Assembly (NCBI GenBank): GCA_964035575.1
Contig: OZ037842.1
Span: forward strand, 124,001-188,000
Length of the DNA: 64,000 bases
Reading direction: 5' to 3'
DNA from: Rhynchopus sp. YZ270_cl-10
Lineage: Eukaryota > Euglenozoa > Diplonemea > Diplonemida > Diplonemidae
The notes beneath the pieces were generated by a model that made no database searches, was not told the DNA's origin, and was given only the letters and a program-made list of their open reading frames with translations. The position numbers were made by a program, and so were the translations under genes. Positions 10,575-22,682 of this stretch are shown piece by piece (position 1 is the stretch's first letter; the number at the start of each line of letters is the position of its first letter).

Positions 10575-11916
10575 TTTTGGTTGTTGTTGTTTTCTTTTTT
10601 CTCTCAAGTTGAAAACCCTCCTGGTGATGACCATTACGCCTCTTGTGTATACACACCTCTGAAAAGATGACTTTGGAAATACAAAGCCCTCTCGTGAAAA
10701 GGGTGCCTTGGTACGTGACCAGTACACCGTGGGTGGATCCGAACCATGACGATTTGGATACCTGTTGAGTGTTTGCATCTGGGAAAACTAATTTCATATT
10801 CATTCCGTTCAACGAAGAGAAAGCAGGGGAGGGGAAATCATCAACTGTGAAGAGAAAATCGAGAGAGAAAGAAGGAACAAGAAAGTTGGTGGGTAATGAC
10901 GCTAAGCCTCGTGTTGCCAAGAATCACCAGATTACTTCATTGCGCTTTCAAAAAACGCGCGAAACCACCAAAGAGAAAGCTGGAGGAATGCACCGCACTG
11001 CTGTGCTGATGTGCTGTGCATCCTCAGATAAAGAAATATGAATGCAAATTAGATCTGCCGAAGTAGCCGCATGCAAGAAAGAAATGAAGATATCCGAAAG
11101 ATGGCTTTCGAGCAAAAACGACTGCAGACAAGATCCGGTATAAAAAAACAAAAGAAAATATTTAGACATGAAATGTGCTTCGGTGACACGCACGTCTACT
11201 GTAGAATAAGAAAGCAAAGCTTGGTAGTGAAAGAAACTAAAAGGCGAATCTCTTCCCCGCGGAGCTCAAAGACAGTCTTGAATAGATGAAAGACACCACG
11301 GAAAACAGAAAGAACACAAACAGAAAACAGCAAACATCCTATATGTCATGACGTTATTAACACGTTACTTGAAACCTTAACACGTTATTAGGGGAACGCC
11401 ATAACACATATTGTTTGAGCAAAATCGGAAAACCTGGGTAATTAAAATACGCTCGTGCCGTGAGCACTTTACTAGGGAAGGAACAGGATCAGGGAGGGAG
11501 GGGTTGGGTTGGGTGGGAACCCGGCTGGTGGGTATGCGGATGCCGTCATCTGTGGGTGGGGGGAAGGTGGCTTCAATAAAGTTAAAATAAAAGCAAAGTG
11601 AAAACGAACGCACTTCGAATGCCATACTGGACAGGATGCCATACAAACAAAAACATATAAGATGCTATGAAGCCTCTCGTGCTAAGCTATCTGTATAAAA
11701 AAACAACACAGTGACACTATAAACGACATATAATATAAAAAGCTTCACGACAAAAAACATCAGGTCTCGTGTTTGTGGCAAAAAAGTGGCGAACAAAAAA
11801 GTGGAAAAGGTGTGAAACTTCGTTTAGTGGTGTGTGTGAATCAAACAGTCAATTATAAAGAATGTTTTTGGTTTTTCCGTTTTGTTTGCCCAAAAGCGCT
11901 GCCTCCAATCTTGTTA

Positions 11917-12245
11917 CCGTAAAAATATTTATTCTGGGCCGGAACAAAACTGGAACACCCCAAAAAATCGTCGATTGTTCCAGTTTTGTTCCGCACCAGC
12001 ATTGTTTTGGGGGGGTATCCGTGCCTTGTCAAAAAAAACGAGGAGTGCGACGAATTGTTTTTTGCCCAAAGATGCACGATGCATCTGGGTGGGGTGGGTA
12101 TGGGGATAAAAATTCTACCCCAACAGAACTGTTCTGCGCCGGAACAAAACTGGGACACCCCCAAAAACCCCAAGTGTTAGTTTTGTTCCGGTCCAGTATA
12201 CTTCTGTCTCAGAATAGTTACAGCCCAGAATAAATATTTTTACGG
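11917..12245. mobile_element. 329-bp TA-flanked MITE (CCGTAAAAATATTTATTCTG ends)
   Basis: Inverted ends CCGTAAAAATATTTATTCTG/CAGAATAAATATTTTTACGG are flanked by TA on both sides (11915-11916, 12246-12247). The empty site CTTGTTAGTAATGAC is seen in units 2 and 5 (9500, 20475), so insertion with TA duplication is directly visible. The TA target fits a Tc1/mariner-type transposase. The interior has GGAACAAAACTGG-type subrepeats and no transposase. A second copy in the opposite orientation is at 24178-24508. Confidence 0.92.
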
Positions 12246-12519
12246 TAGTAATGACAACTAAAAGATGTTGTTGTGTGAAACAAAACTGCACAAAAAGATT
12301 ACACAAATCCCACAACCAAATTACATCGAGAAAAAAACAAAAACAAAAACAAAAAGGAACACGTGAACAATGAATGTGCATCTCTTAAGCACACATCTAG
12401 AAACACCTTGAAAGCATGAACAATAAACTAAAGGGTGGGGGTGTAAAATGGATACTTCTTTGAAGCGATAAAACGTTAAAACAACACAGCTTTTCACAAA
12501 AAAAACCACCTTTGTCAAT

Positions 12520-13308
12520 TCAGTCCTCCTTCGTCTTCGACGCGCTGAAGAGCTCACCTTCGCCGTCGCGGACGAGGAATACTGTGGAGGCTTCTGGCCC
12601 TCCACATTGTTCTTGGCTTTTCCAGCAGCGATCCGAACAGTCTTCATCGGGGAGTGGCAGGCCGAGCGAGTCGCCGCAGTAGCACTTGTCGCCTTGGTAG
12701 ATGCCTGCGTACACATAGTGCCCGTGTTTGCAGGCGGACTTGCATTCGAAGATCTCGTCGCCGCCAAAGCCAGGAAAGATGACGTGATCGAGGAATTCAA
12801 GCATGCCTGCATAGCACCCCGGCATGGTAGGGATAACCGGCGTCGGTGCTGGTGTAGGGATGCACGATATGCCTGCCGTCCACTTCTTCGGGTGGCTCAA
12901 AGACCCGACTGAGAGCGTCTCGTCGTCGTGCAGGGTAAGTATGTTGGACTCGCCATCCGTGTTCGGGTACGTCCCTGTGTCCCACTTCGCCACACCACCC
13001 TTCTCGTAGATGACGAAGTTGCCGTCCGTCTGCATCACCGCCGCGTCCACGTCTGCACTGTTCTGTGTCACAGTGTCAGAGGACCAGATCGTGTTAACAA
13101 CACCGTTGTAGCTACGTTCATAGTACACAAGGTTCCCGTCCGGCTGGAACCTCAGCCATATCAGTTGGCCAGTGCACCTGCTTCTCGTAAAGATTATGGT
13201 GCCAATGGTCATCCGTTCGCCAGCATTCAAGTACTGATCCCCACTATTAGCGTCAGCCACATCAACACCCATAAGGAGCAACGGAGCTAACAGCTGAAAC
13301 GCACGCAT
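12520..13308 (-). CDS. Lectin array gene 3: secreted bulb-lectin + WSC protein
   Basis: 262 aa, signal peptide 1-20 with the MRAFQLLAPLLL variant. The first sugar-pocket motif is QPDGNLVYY (T to P) and the second QTDGNFVIY. Linker and WSC match gene 2 exactly in protein, and the DNA of that half shows only a few silent differences. Identity breaks at about 12929 (matching about 10195 in gene 2). N-glycosylation sequons are not prominent. Long-upstream unit; the segment 13565-13827 upstream is shared with gene 5 but not with gene 1. Confidence 0.9.
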   Translation of the reverse strand: MRAFQLLAPLLLMGVDVADANSGDQYLNAGERMTIGTIIFTRSRCTGQLIWLRFQPDGNLVYYERSYNGVVNTIWSSDTVTQNSADVDAAVMQTDGNFVIYEKGGVAKWDTGTYPNTDGESNILTLHDDETLSVGSLSHPKKWTAGISCIPTPAPTPVIPTMPGCYAGMLEFLDHVIFPGFGGDEIFECKSACKHGHYVYAGIYQGDKCYCGDSLGLPLPDEDCSDRCWKSQEQCGGPEASTVFLVRDGEGELFSASKTKED

Positions 13309-15557
13309 TTTGGTTGTTGTTTTCTTTTTTGTCTCTCAAGTTGAAAACCCTCCTGGTGATGAATATTACGCTTCTCGTATTCGGGGGAATGGGCCTGGAT
13401 GGTGGTGATGTGACTGGTGTACATATTTCTCTTTGCTTCTAAGAGGTAGTCTTGCCGTGCCACTAAAGGCTCACAGACAGCACACCTCATCCCTAGTGGC
13501 AGAGGTACACTTTTCATTTTGAGTTAACATCATTGGAAAAATGCTCTTGTGAAGAAATATGACCGGCCGAAAAATGTTAAGCTTCCATCATTCCAGTCAT
13601 CTGGGAGGGGATCGGGCGAGAGGCCCCAAAAGTACCCAAAAATCCTCTCTTTTTTTTTTTAAATTTGTTTTTTTCCTTCCAAAAATCCAGAATTATGCGA
13701 TGTCGCATAAATCGGATACGGTAGCTATTTCCCTGCCTTTTTTGGATGCACTGCGGATAACAAATGCAGTGGTTGATTGATACCCCCCGTTTTGATAAAA
13801 TTTAAAAAAAAAAATGTAAAAGGTTAAAAGCAAACAATACGAACCCAAAAGGGGAAAGGGTTCGGAAGTGGTAATACAAAGTGGCAGCTGTTGATGCAGG
13901 CACATCCGACTGACTTACATACGGTGTCAGCCATCCGGATGAAAGCACAACTCACAACTCTGAAAATATACAACAAAAAATGAAGGCACAATGTCAAGCT
14001 GTGCCGTCTATATAAAAATAAATCAAAATAAAGAGAGAAACGCTGCGGGGATATGTGGGCACCTTTGCAGGCACGACCAGAGGAGGGGCTGCAAGGGAGG
14101 GTGTCAAAAAGCGTCACAGAGCGTGGGAAAAAAATAGAAACGATAGAAGCTGAACACTACGACTCTCGTGTTTGGTTACCTTGAAAAAAGGGGGAAGTAG
14201 GTAAGATGCACCTAAGCAGAGTCATGGGGAAGGGGCAGGAGCACAGGCAGAGGGGTTCATACGTGGCAAAATAAATACAGCACTCCAAATAAGTTTTGCT
14301 ATTTTGGCGACGTTATTGGTCACCAAAAATATTTGGAGCACTGCAAAATCAACAAAACCTCAGATGACTCTTACGCCTCTTGTGTATACACACCTCTGAA
14401 AAGATGACTTTGGAAATACAAAGCCCTCTCGTGAAAAGTGTGCCTTGGTACGTGACCAGTACACCGTGGGTGGATCCGAACCATGACGATTTGGATACCT
14501 GTTGAGTGTTTGCATCTGGGAAAACTAATTTCATATTCATTCCGTTCAACGAAGAGAAAGCAGGGGAGGGGAAATCATCAATTGTGAACAGAAAATCGAG
14601 AGAGAAAGAAGGAACAAGAAAGTTGGTGGGTAATGACGCTAAGCCTCGTGTTGCCAAGAATCACCAGATTACTTCATTGCGCTTTCAAAACGCGAGAAAC
14701 CACCAAAGAGAAAGCTGGAGGAATGCACCGCACTGCTGTGCTGATGTGCTGTGCATCCTCAGATAAAGAAATATGAATGCAAATTAGATCTGCCGAAGTA
14801 GCCGCATGTAAGAAAGAAATGAAGATATCCGAAAGATGGCTTTCGAGCAAAAACGACTGCAGACAAGATCCGGTATAAAAAAACAAAAGAAAATATTTAG
14901 ACATGAAATGTGCTTCGGTGACACGCACGTCTACTGTAGAATAAGAAAGCAAAGCTTGGTAGTGAAAGAAACTAAAAGGCGAATCTCTTCCCCGCGGAGC
15001 TCAAAGACAGTCTTGAATAGATGAAAGACACCACGGAAAACAGAAAGAACACAAACAGAAAACAGCAAACATCCTATATGTCATGACGTTATTAACACGT
15101 TACTTGAAACCTTAACACGTTATTAGGGGAACGCCATAACACATATTGTTTGAGCAAAATAGGGGAAACCTGGGTAATTAAAATACGCTCGTGCCGTGAG
15201 CACTTTACTAGGGAAGGAACAGGATCAGGGAGGGAGGGGTTGGGTTGGGTGGGAACCCGGCTGGTGGGTATGCCGGATCCCGTAATCTGTGGGTGGGGGA
15301 AGGTGGCTTCAATAAAGTTAAAATAAAAGCAAAGTAAAAATGAACGCACTTCGAATGCCATACTGGACAGGATGCCATACAAACAAAAACATATAAGATG
15401 CTATGAAGCCTCTCGTGCTAAGCTATGTGCAAAAAAAGACCACACAGTGACACTAGAACAAAATATACTATAAAAAATATAGATGGTATTCTGGCAGAAA
15501 AAATACAAGAAGAAAAAAAGATTGGGTCTTTTGTTTGTGGCGAAACAAAAAATGCAC

Positions 15558-15722
15558 CTGAACTAGCTGGGTGTTGGGAGGCGTTCGGAGGTGAGTCACT
15601 TTTCTTCCCACCGGTGTGAGCCTTTTTCTCGTTGGTGAAGTTTTTAAACACCTGCATTGTCATTTCCGGAATCCGTCCTCGCTGTGGTGGGGTCAATTTT
15701 CCTAAATGGACAAGTTCTGAGT
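15558..15722 (+). repeat. Constant leader module next to the minisatellite
   Basis: 15633-15718 holds a ~90-bp module (GGTGAAG, CATTTCCGGAATCCGTC, GTGGTGGGGTCAATTT, ATGGACAAGTTCT). It runs straight into the (TATACACAG)n array. Further copies are at 36019-36118, 36607-36700 and 39213-39302, with inverted copies at 26558-26638 and 26724-26800. Partial copies are at 39056-39122 and 44310-44395. Confidence 0.85.
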
Positions 15723-15996
15723 ACACAGTATACACAGTATACACAGTATACACAGTATACACAGTATACACAGTATACACAGTATACACAGTATACACAG
15801 TATACACAGTATACACAGTATACACAGTATACACAGTATACACAGTATACACAGTATACACAGTATACACAGTATACACAGTATACACAGTATACACAGT
15901 ATACACAGTATACACAGTATACACAGTATACACAGTATACACAGTATACACAGTATACACAGTATACACAGTATACACAGTATACACAGTATACAC
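15723..15996. repeat. (TATACACAG)n minisatellite, left half
   Basis: About 30 nearly perfect 9-bp units. The array continues at 17094-17430 after an inserted TIR element, so the two blocks were probably one array. Confidence 0.95.
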
Positions 15997-15997
15997 C

Positions 15998-17092
15998 ATA
16001 CAATGCAACGAGGCCGAGTCGGCCTCGCCAAGGCCTGAAAATAAATACTCAGGCGTGCCTGAGGCGTACTCGGGATTAGTTACGTTTAAGTACGCCTCAG
16101 GCACGCCTGAGTATATTTATATTTTTTACCAGCATTTTGGTCATGAACAAAAAAGTATTTACCCCCAAATTTTGTGGCTTTCGATTCAGAGGTAGCAAAA
16201 TCTTTCAAATTTGCGGGGTCGCACGATGAAAAATGCGCCTCTGGGCCGAGCGAGTCGAAAAAATGAAAAGGGTTCGCTAAGCTTTGGTGCTGATGTTATA
16301 TATTTTGGTGGTACCTTCGGGTATTTCATTGATTCAAGAATCATTGGAAAAAAATTTCGGGGGTGCTTTTCGACTGGGTCCCTTCGGGGCCCAACTTGAT
16401 GCAAGACGGAAGAGGCTCATACAAGGCTGGATCCTCTAACACTAGAGAGATCCCATCGAGATCCCAGAATTTTACACAGGCCTCCTTGATCCACAGACCA
16501 TAGCTCTATTTTAAGTACAACTGGGGTGACCAAAGACTTTTTTACACATACCCGAGTATGACTCATCTTCTGCGAAGCCTCTTTTTTGGAGGCAGTTTAC
16601 TGTAAGCAGTAACCATGATATTTTTCCACTAAAAATATCTTGCGACCCCGCAATTTTCTCAGCAGGACACCGAAAGTTGATTCCAGCACATTTCAGGGGG
16701 CGGAGGAAATACATGGCATGCCTTAGAAACGTGATGACCTGTGCGTAATAATTTTATTTATCAGCAGAAATATGAAACCGAGTATACTTTCCCCTGATTT
16801 TGGTACAAACTTAAAGTCACACATTTTTTTGCTAAAAAAATTGTCCGACCCCGGAATTTTTTCAGATCGCTCCGGAAATGCATCAGAGGCCCTTTTTGCG
16901 GGGGAAAAATCCACACCAGGCGCCTGAAACGCAAGTATGCGTTGATATATACTCAGGCGTGCCTGAGGCGTACTTAAACGTAACTAATCCCGAGTACGCC
17001 TCAGGCACGCCTCAGTGACGCCTCAGGCACGCCTCAGATATATTTTCCAGATATGAGTATTTTCAGGCGTACCCGGCCTCGTTGCATTGTAT
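15998..17092. mobile_element. 1.1-kb TIR element inserted into the minisatellite
   Basis: Ends ATACAATGCAACGAGGCC and its reverse complement bound 1,095 bp, with the same 9-bp array on both sides. Both subterminal regions carry palindromic CAGGCGTGCCTGAGGCGTAC repeats (16048-16112, 16957-17040). The interior has no coding signal, so it is non-autonomous. The exact target duplication cannot be read because the flanks are repetitive. Confidence 0.75.
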
Positions 17093-17093
17093 G

Positions 17094-17430
17094 ATACACA
17101 GTATACACAGTATACACAGTATACACAGTATACACAGTATACACAGTATACACAGTATACACAGTATACACAGTATACACAGTATACACAGTATACACAG
17201 TATACACAGTATACACAGTATACACAGTATACACAGTATACACAGTATACACAGTATACACAGTATACACAGTATACACAGTATACACAGTATACACAGT
17301 ATACACAGTATACACAGTATACACAGTATACACAGTATACACAGTATACACAGTATACACAGTATACACAGTATACACAGTATACACAGTATACACAGTA
17401 TACACAGTATACACAGTACACAGTACACAG
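17094..17430. repeat. (TATACACAG)n minisatellite, right half
   Basis: About 36 units, ending with two shorter TACACAG units before lectin-unit sequence resumes. The sequence after it (17431-17680) repeats DNA already present at about 15055-15300. The array insertion therefore came with a partial duplication of the unit. Confidence 0.95.
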
Positions 17431-17851
17431 ACAGAAAACAGCAAACATCCTATATGTCATGACGTTATTAACACGTTACTTGAAACCTTAACACGTTATT
17501 AGGGGAACGCCATAACACATATTGTTTGAGCAAAATCGGGAAACCTGGGTAAATAAAATACGCTTGTGCCGTGAGCACTTTACTAGGGAAGGAACAGGAT
17601 CAGGGAGGGAGGGGTTGGGTTGGGTGGGAACCCGGCTGGTGGATATGCGGATCCCGTAATCTGTGGGTGGGGGAAGGATGAATGTGCATCTCTTCTCCAT
17701 CTCTCTCATGCACACACATCTAAAAACACCTTGAAAGCACGAACATGCAGATGCAATAAACTAAAGGGTGGGGGTGTAAAATGGATACTGCTTTGAAGCG
17801 ATAAAACGTTAAAACAACACAGATTTTCACAAAAAAACCACCTTAGTCAAT

Positions 17852-18652
17852 TCAGTCCTCCTTCGTCTTCGACGCGCTGAACATCAAACTGCCGTCGGGG
17901 ACCGCGATCACTGAGGAGGAACCTGGCCCTCCACAGGGTTCATCATGGCAGCGAAAGAAACAGTCTTCATCGGGGAGTTGGCGCAGGGCGAGCGAGTTGC
18001 CGCAGTAGCATTGGGTGCCTTCGTAGATCCCTGCGTACACATATCCCGAGAGAGCGCAGGAGGCCCCGCATATGGGGTACTCGTTGCCATTCGAGAGTGG
18101 GAGTTTGAAGTGTTGAAGCACGCCTTCAAAGCATCCTGGTACAACCGGGGTAGGCGTCGGTACTGGCGTCGGTGCTGCGGTCGGTGCTGCGGTCGGTGCT
18201 GGTGTAGGGATGCACGATATGCCTGCCGTCCACTTCTTCGGGTGGCTCGAAGACCCGACTGAGAGCGTCTCGTCGTCGTGCACGGTAAAGAAATTGGACT
18301 CGCCATTCGTGTTCGGGTAAGTCCCTGAGTCCCACTTCACGACACCACCCTTCTCGTAGATGACGAAGTTGCCGTCCGTCTGCATCACCGCCGCGTCCAC
18401 GTCTGCGCTGTTCTGTGCCACAGTGTCAGAGGACCAGATCACGCTCACATCACCGATGGCGTTGTGTGTATAGTACACAAGGTTCCCGTCCGTCTGGAAC
18501 GTCAGCCACAACAGTTGGCCAGTGCACGAGCTTCTCGTAAAGAATGCCGTGCCAGGGGCAATCCGATTAGGATATATCCTCCAATCCCCAGCAGCGTCAG
18601 CCACATCAACACCCATAAGGAGCAACGGAGCTAACAGCTGAAACGCACGCAT
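17852..18652 (-). CDS. Lectin array gene 4: secreted bulb-lectin + WSC protein
   Basis: 266 aa. Signal peptide 1-20; bulb lectin about 22-147 with QTDGNLVYY (53-61) and QTDGNFVIY (91-99). This member has the longest Pro/Thr/Ala linker (148-172, PTAAPTAAPTPVPTPTP), grown from short tandem copies of a 12-bp repeat. WSC 174-250 has CYCG at 215-218. The WSC sequence groups with gene 6 (ALSGYxYAGIYEGT, LRQLPDEDCF). Short-upstream unit. Part of the usual 3' flank is missing, next to the array insertion. Confidence 0.9.
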   Translation of the reverse strand: MRAFQLLAPLLLMGVDVADAAGDWRIYPNRIAPGTAFFTRSSCTGQLLWLTFQTDGNLVYYTHNAIGDVSVIWSSDTVAQNSADVDAAVMQTDGNFVIYEKGGVVKWDSGTYPNTNGESNFFTVHDDETLSVGSSSHPKKWTAGISCIPTPAPTAAPTAAPTPVPTPTPVVPGCFEGVLQHFKLPLSNGNEYPICGASCALSGYVYAGIYEGTQCYCGNSLALRQLPDEDCFFRCHDEPCGGPGSSSVIAVPDGSLMFSASKTKED

Positions 18653-19115
18653 TTTGGTTGTTGTTGTTTTCTTTTTTGTCTCTCAAGTTGAAAACCCTCC
18701 TGGTGATGAATATTACGCTTCTCGTGTATACACACCTCTGAAAAGATGACTTTGGAAATACAAAGCCCTCTCGTGAAAAGTGTGCCTTGGTACGTGACCA
18801 GTACACCGTGGGTGGATCCGAACCATGACGATTTGGATACCTGTTGAGTGTTTGCATCTGGGAAAACTAATTTCATATTCATTCCGTTCAAAGAAGAGAA
18901 AGCAGGGGAGGGGAAATCATCAACTGTGAAGAGAAAATCGAGAGAGAAAGAAGGAACAAGAAAGTTGGTGGGTAATGACGCTAAGCCTCGTGTTGCCAAG
19001 AATCACCAGATTACTTCATTGCACTTTCAAAAAACGCGCGAAACCACCAAAGAGAAAGCTGGAGGAATGCACCGCACTGCTGTGCTGATGTGCTGTGCAT
19101 CCTCAGATAAAGAAA

Positions 19116-19435
19116 ATCTTAACGTACACTCTCTGTTGATTCTAAAACGGGGGAGGGTAAAAAAGCGCGAAAGGTAAATTGGGGAAGAGGTTGAAAAGTT
19201 GGAACGCTTCCTCACCCCAGATCACACATTTTTTTTTTTTTTTGAATAAATAAATAAAACTCCTCTCGAATTTGTTCAAGATTGAACTGAGAGAAAGAAG
19301 AAACCCCAAACCCTCCCAGACCAAACGGTCTAACCTGTTGTATTGACATAGTGTGGGGGAGAAGTGAGGAGCACAAGAATCGTCTTCGCGCATACTAAAA
19401 GATTTCCTACGATATGTCACAAGTGTCATGTCACC
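19116..19435. mobile_element. 320-bp insertion in lectin unit 5, no clear TIR
   Basis: The site is uninterrupted in the other units. GAAA occurs on both sides and may be the target duplication. The insert has a 15-T run near 19229-19243 and no ORF. Family unknown. Confidence 0.6.
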
Positions 19436-20136
19436 GAAAATATGAATGCAAATTCGATCTGCCGAAGTAGCCGCATGTAAGAAAGAAATGAAGATATCCG
19501 AAAGATGGCTTTCGAGCAAAAACGACTGCAGACAAGATCCGGTATAAAAAAACAAAAGAAAATATTTAGACATGAAATGTGCTTCGGTGACACGCACGTC
19601 TACTGTAGAATAAGAAAGCAAAGCTTGGTAGTGAAAGAAACTAAAAGGCGAATCTCTTCCCCGCGGAGCTCAAAGACAGTCTTGAATAGATGAAAGACAC
19701 CACGGAAAACAGAAAGAAACAGAAAACAGCAAACATCCTATATGTCATGACGTTATTAACACATTACTTGAAACCTTAACACGTTATTAGGGGAACGCCA
19801 TAACACATATTGTTTGAGCAAAATCGGGAAACCTGGGTAATTAAAATACGCTCGTGCCGTGAGCACTTTACTAGGGAAGGAACAGGATCAGGGAGGGAGG
19901 GGTTGGGTTGGGTGGGAACCCGGTTGGTGGGTACGCCGGATCCCGTAATCTGTGGGTGGGGGAAGGTGGCTTCAATAAAGTTAAAATAAAAGCAAAGTGA
20001 AAATGAACGCACTTCGAATGCCATACTGGACAGGATGCCATACAAACAAAAACATATAAGATGCTATGAAGCCTCTCGTGCTAAGCTATGTGTATAAAAA
20101 GACCACACAGTGACACAAAAAACAAAATATACTATA

Positions 20137-20306
20137 CCGACCCTCCCCCGTGAAATTGTCCCCCCCCCCCAAAAACCGGTATTTTGCCCCGACGGACAAT
20201 TTCAAGGGTGTCGCAGGGACAACCTTTGCTCTCCCTTCTTCACACTAAAACCTCCACCCCCCTACAGTACGAGAAATTGTCCCCCCCTCACTTGGGGGAG
20301 GGTCGG
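20137..20306. mobile_element. 170-bp TA-flanked MITE (CCGACCCTCCCCC ends)
   Basis: CCGACCCTCCCCC/GGGGGAGGGTCGG inverted ends are flanked by TA (20135-20136, 20307-20308). The empty site TATACTATAAAAAG is in unit 7 (about 30187). The interior repeats GAAATTGTCCCCCCC in both halves. Non-autonomous. Confidence 0.9.
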
Positions 20307-20794
20307 TAAAAAAGCTACACGACAAAAAAGATTGGGTCTTTTGTTTGTGGCGAAACAAAAAAGTGGTAAAGGTGTGAAACTGCATTTAGTGTTGTGTGTG
20401 AATCAAACAGTCAATTCTAAAGCATGTTGTTGGTTCTCCGTTTTGTTTGCCCAAAAGCGCTGCCTCCAATCTTGTTAGTAATGACAACTAAAAGATAAAT
20501 TCATATACTTTCAAATAAAATTTGACAACTAAAAGATGTTGTTGTGTGAAACAAAAACTGTACAAAAAGATTACACAAAACCCACAACCAAATTACATCG
20601 AGAAAAAAACAAAAACAAAAAGGAACACGTGAACAATGAATATGCATCTCTCCTCCATCTCTCATGCACACACATCTAAAACGACTTGAAATCACGAACA
20701 TGCAGATGCAATAAACTAAAAAATGGATACTTCTTTGAAGCGATAAAACGTTAAAACGGCGCGGCTTTTCACAAAAAAACCCACTTTTTTCAAT

Positions 20795-21571
20795 TCAGTC
20801 CTCCTTCGTCTTCGACGTGCTGAGGAGCCCACCGCCCCAGACGTAGAACACTGTGGAGGCACCTGGCCCTCCACAGGGATAAATGGTCCTATAGCAGCCA
20901 TAGGAACAGTCTTCATCGGGGAGTCTGCGCAGGGTGAGCGAGTGGCCGCAGTAGCATTCGTTGGCTTGGTAGAGGCCTGCGTACGGATAGCCCTTGGATC
21001 GGCACTCCTTCTCGCATCTGTAGTTCTCCAGGCCAAACCCAGGCGCTTCTTTGAATTGGAAGCGGTCAAGCACGCCTTCGTAGCACCTAGGAAAATCTGG
21101 CTTAGGCATCGGTGTTGGTGGAGGGATGCACGCTGTGCCTGCCGTCCACTTCTTCGGGTGGCTCAAAGACCCGACTGAGAGCGTCTCGTCGGCGTGCACG
21201 GTAAGGAAGTTGGACTCGCCATCCGTGTTCGGGAACGTCCCTGAGTCCCACTTCGCCACACCACCCTTCTCGTAGACAACGAAGTTGCCGTCCGTCTGCA
21301 TCACCGCCGCGTCCACGTCTGCGCTGTTCTGTGCCACAGTGTCAGAGGCCCAGATCGCGCTCACAATACCGCCGGCGTTGCGTGCATAGTACACAAGGTT
21401 CCCGTCCTTCTGGAGCGTCAGCCACAACAGTTGGCCATTGCACGAGCTTGTAGTGATTATTTTCATGTCAGGGCTCAGCCGTTCGCCAGGGTTCAAGTAC
21501 ATATCCCCAAGAGCGTCAGCCACATCAACACCCATAAGGAGCAACGGAGCTAACAGCTGAAACACGCGCAT
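20795..21571 (-). CDS. Lectin array gene 5: secreted bulb-lectin + WSC protein
   Basis: 258 aa, the shortest member. Signal peptide 1-20. First sugar motif QKDGNLVYY (T to K), second QTDGNFVVY. DNA around LTVHADETLSV differs from its sisters by D to A. Linker PPPTPMPKP; WSC about 161-242 is the most divergent (GYPYAGLYQANECYCGHS). The conserved tail SKTKED is kept. Long-upstream unit; its 21800-22090 upstream block matches that of gene 3, consistent with a dimer duplication. Confidence 0.9.
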   Translation of the reverse strand: MRVFQLLAPLLLMGVDVADALGDMYLNPGERLSPDMKIITTSSCNGQLLWLTLQKDGNLVYYARNAGGIVSAIWASDTVAQNSADVDAAVMQTDGNFVVYEKGGVAKWDSGTFPNTDGESNFLTVHADETLSVGSLSHPKKWTAGTACIPPPTPMPKPDFPRCYEGVLDRFQFKEAPGFGLENYRCEKECRSKGYPYAGLYQANECYCGHSLTLRRLPDEDCSYGCYRTIYPCGGPGASTVFYVWGGGLLSTSKTKED

Positions 21572-22316
21572 TTTGGTTGTTGTTTTCTTTTTTGTCTCTC
21601 AAGTTGAAAACCCTCTTGGTGATGAATATTACGCTTCTCGTATTCGGGGGAATGGGCCTGGATGGTGGTGATGTGACTGGTGTACATATTTCTCTTTGCT
21701 TCTAAGAGGTAGTCTTGCCGTGCCACTAAAGGCTCACAGACAGCACACCTCATCCCTAGTGGCAGAGGTACGCTTTTCATTTTTGAGTTAACATCATTGG
21801 AAAAATGCTCTCGTTAAGAAATATGACCGGCCGAAAAATGTTAAGCTTCCATCATTCCAGTCATCTGGGAGGGGATCGGGCGAGAGGCCCCCAAAAGTAC
21901 CCAAAAATCCTCTCTTTTTTTTTTTTAATTTGTTTTTTTCCTTCCAAAAATCCAGAATTATGCGATGTCGCATAAATCGGATACGGTAGCTATTTCCCTG
22001 CCTTTTTTGGATGCACTGCGGATAACAAATGCAGTGGTTGATTGATACCCCCCGTTTTGATAAAATTTAAAAAAAAAATGTAAAAGGTTAAAAGCAAACA
22101 ATACGAACCCAAAAGGGGAAAGGGTTCGGAAGTGGTAATACAAAGTGGCAGCTGTTGATGCAGGCACCTCCGACTGACTTACATACGGTGTCAGCCATCC
22201 GGATGAAAGCACAACTCACAACTCTGAAAATATACAACAAAAAATGGAGGCACAATGTCAAGCTGTGCCGTCCATATAAAAATAAATCAAAATAAAGAGA
22301 GAAACGCTGCGGGGAT

Positions 22317-22682
22317 GTGAAGGGATGGGACGTGCTATTGCAGAGCACATACGTGGTTATGTATTCTGTTTATTTGTTTTTGGTGGTCTCTAAACGTCAT
22401 CATTTGGTTTTCTTTGTGCTAGACGCATATTCGTAATCACACCATCTTCATGCGGTCGTGTTCACGACACCGTAATACTACTGTAAGTCTCGACACGGAA
22501 AGTGTTCTTCTTTTGTCTGAGCTTCAAAAAATTGAAATGTGCTCTGACAGTGGACCTTTAAGTACACTGTTGCTAGAGTGCATTGTTAAAAAAAGAGTAG
22601 TTGAAACGAGTTAAATGCAGCTCAGTTGAGTATTCACATCTACTTTTGTCTTTCCACCACCAAATAAAAAAAATACTGAAAA
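22317..22682. mobile_element. 366-bp insertion in lectin unit 5 upstream region
   Basis: It splits GCGGGGAT from ATGTGGGCACC, which are contiguous at about 7708 and 14048. No inverted ends or ORF. Only a dinucleotide AT is shared at the borders. Unclassified. Confidence 0.6.

Noticed and set aside
10575-10778. Upstream in-frame extension of lectin gene 2
   Set aside because: It would bury the signal peptide, is absent in the other paralogs and is made of hairpin-containing leader sequence.
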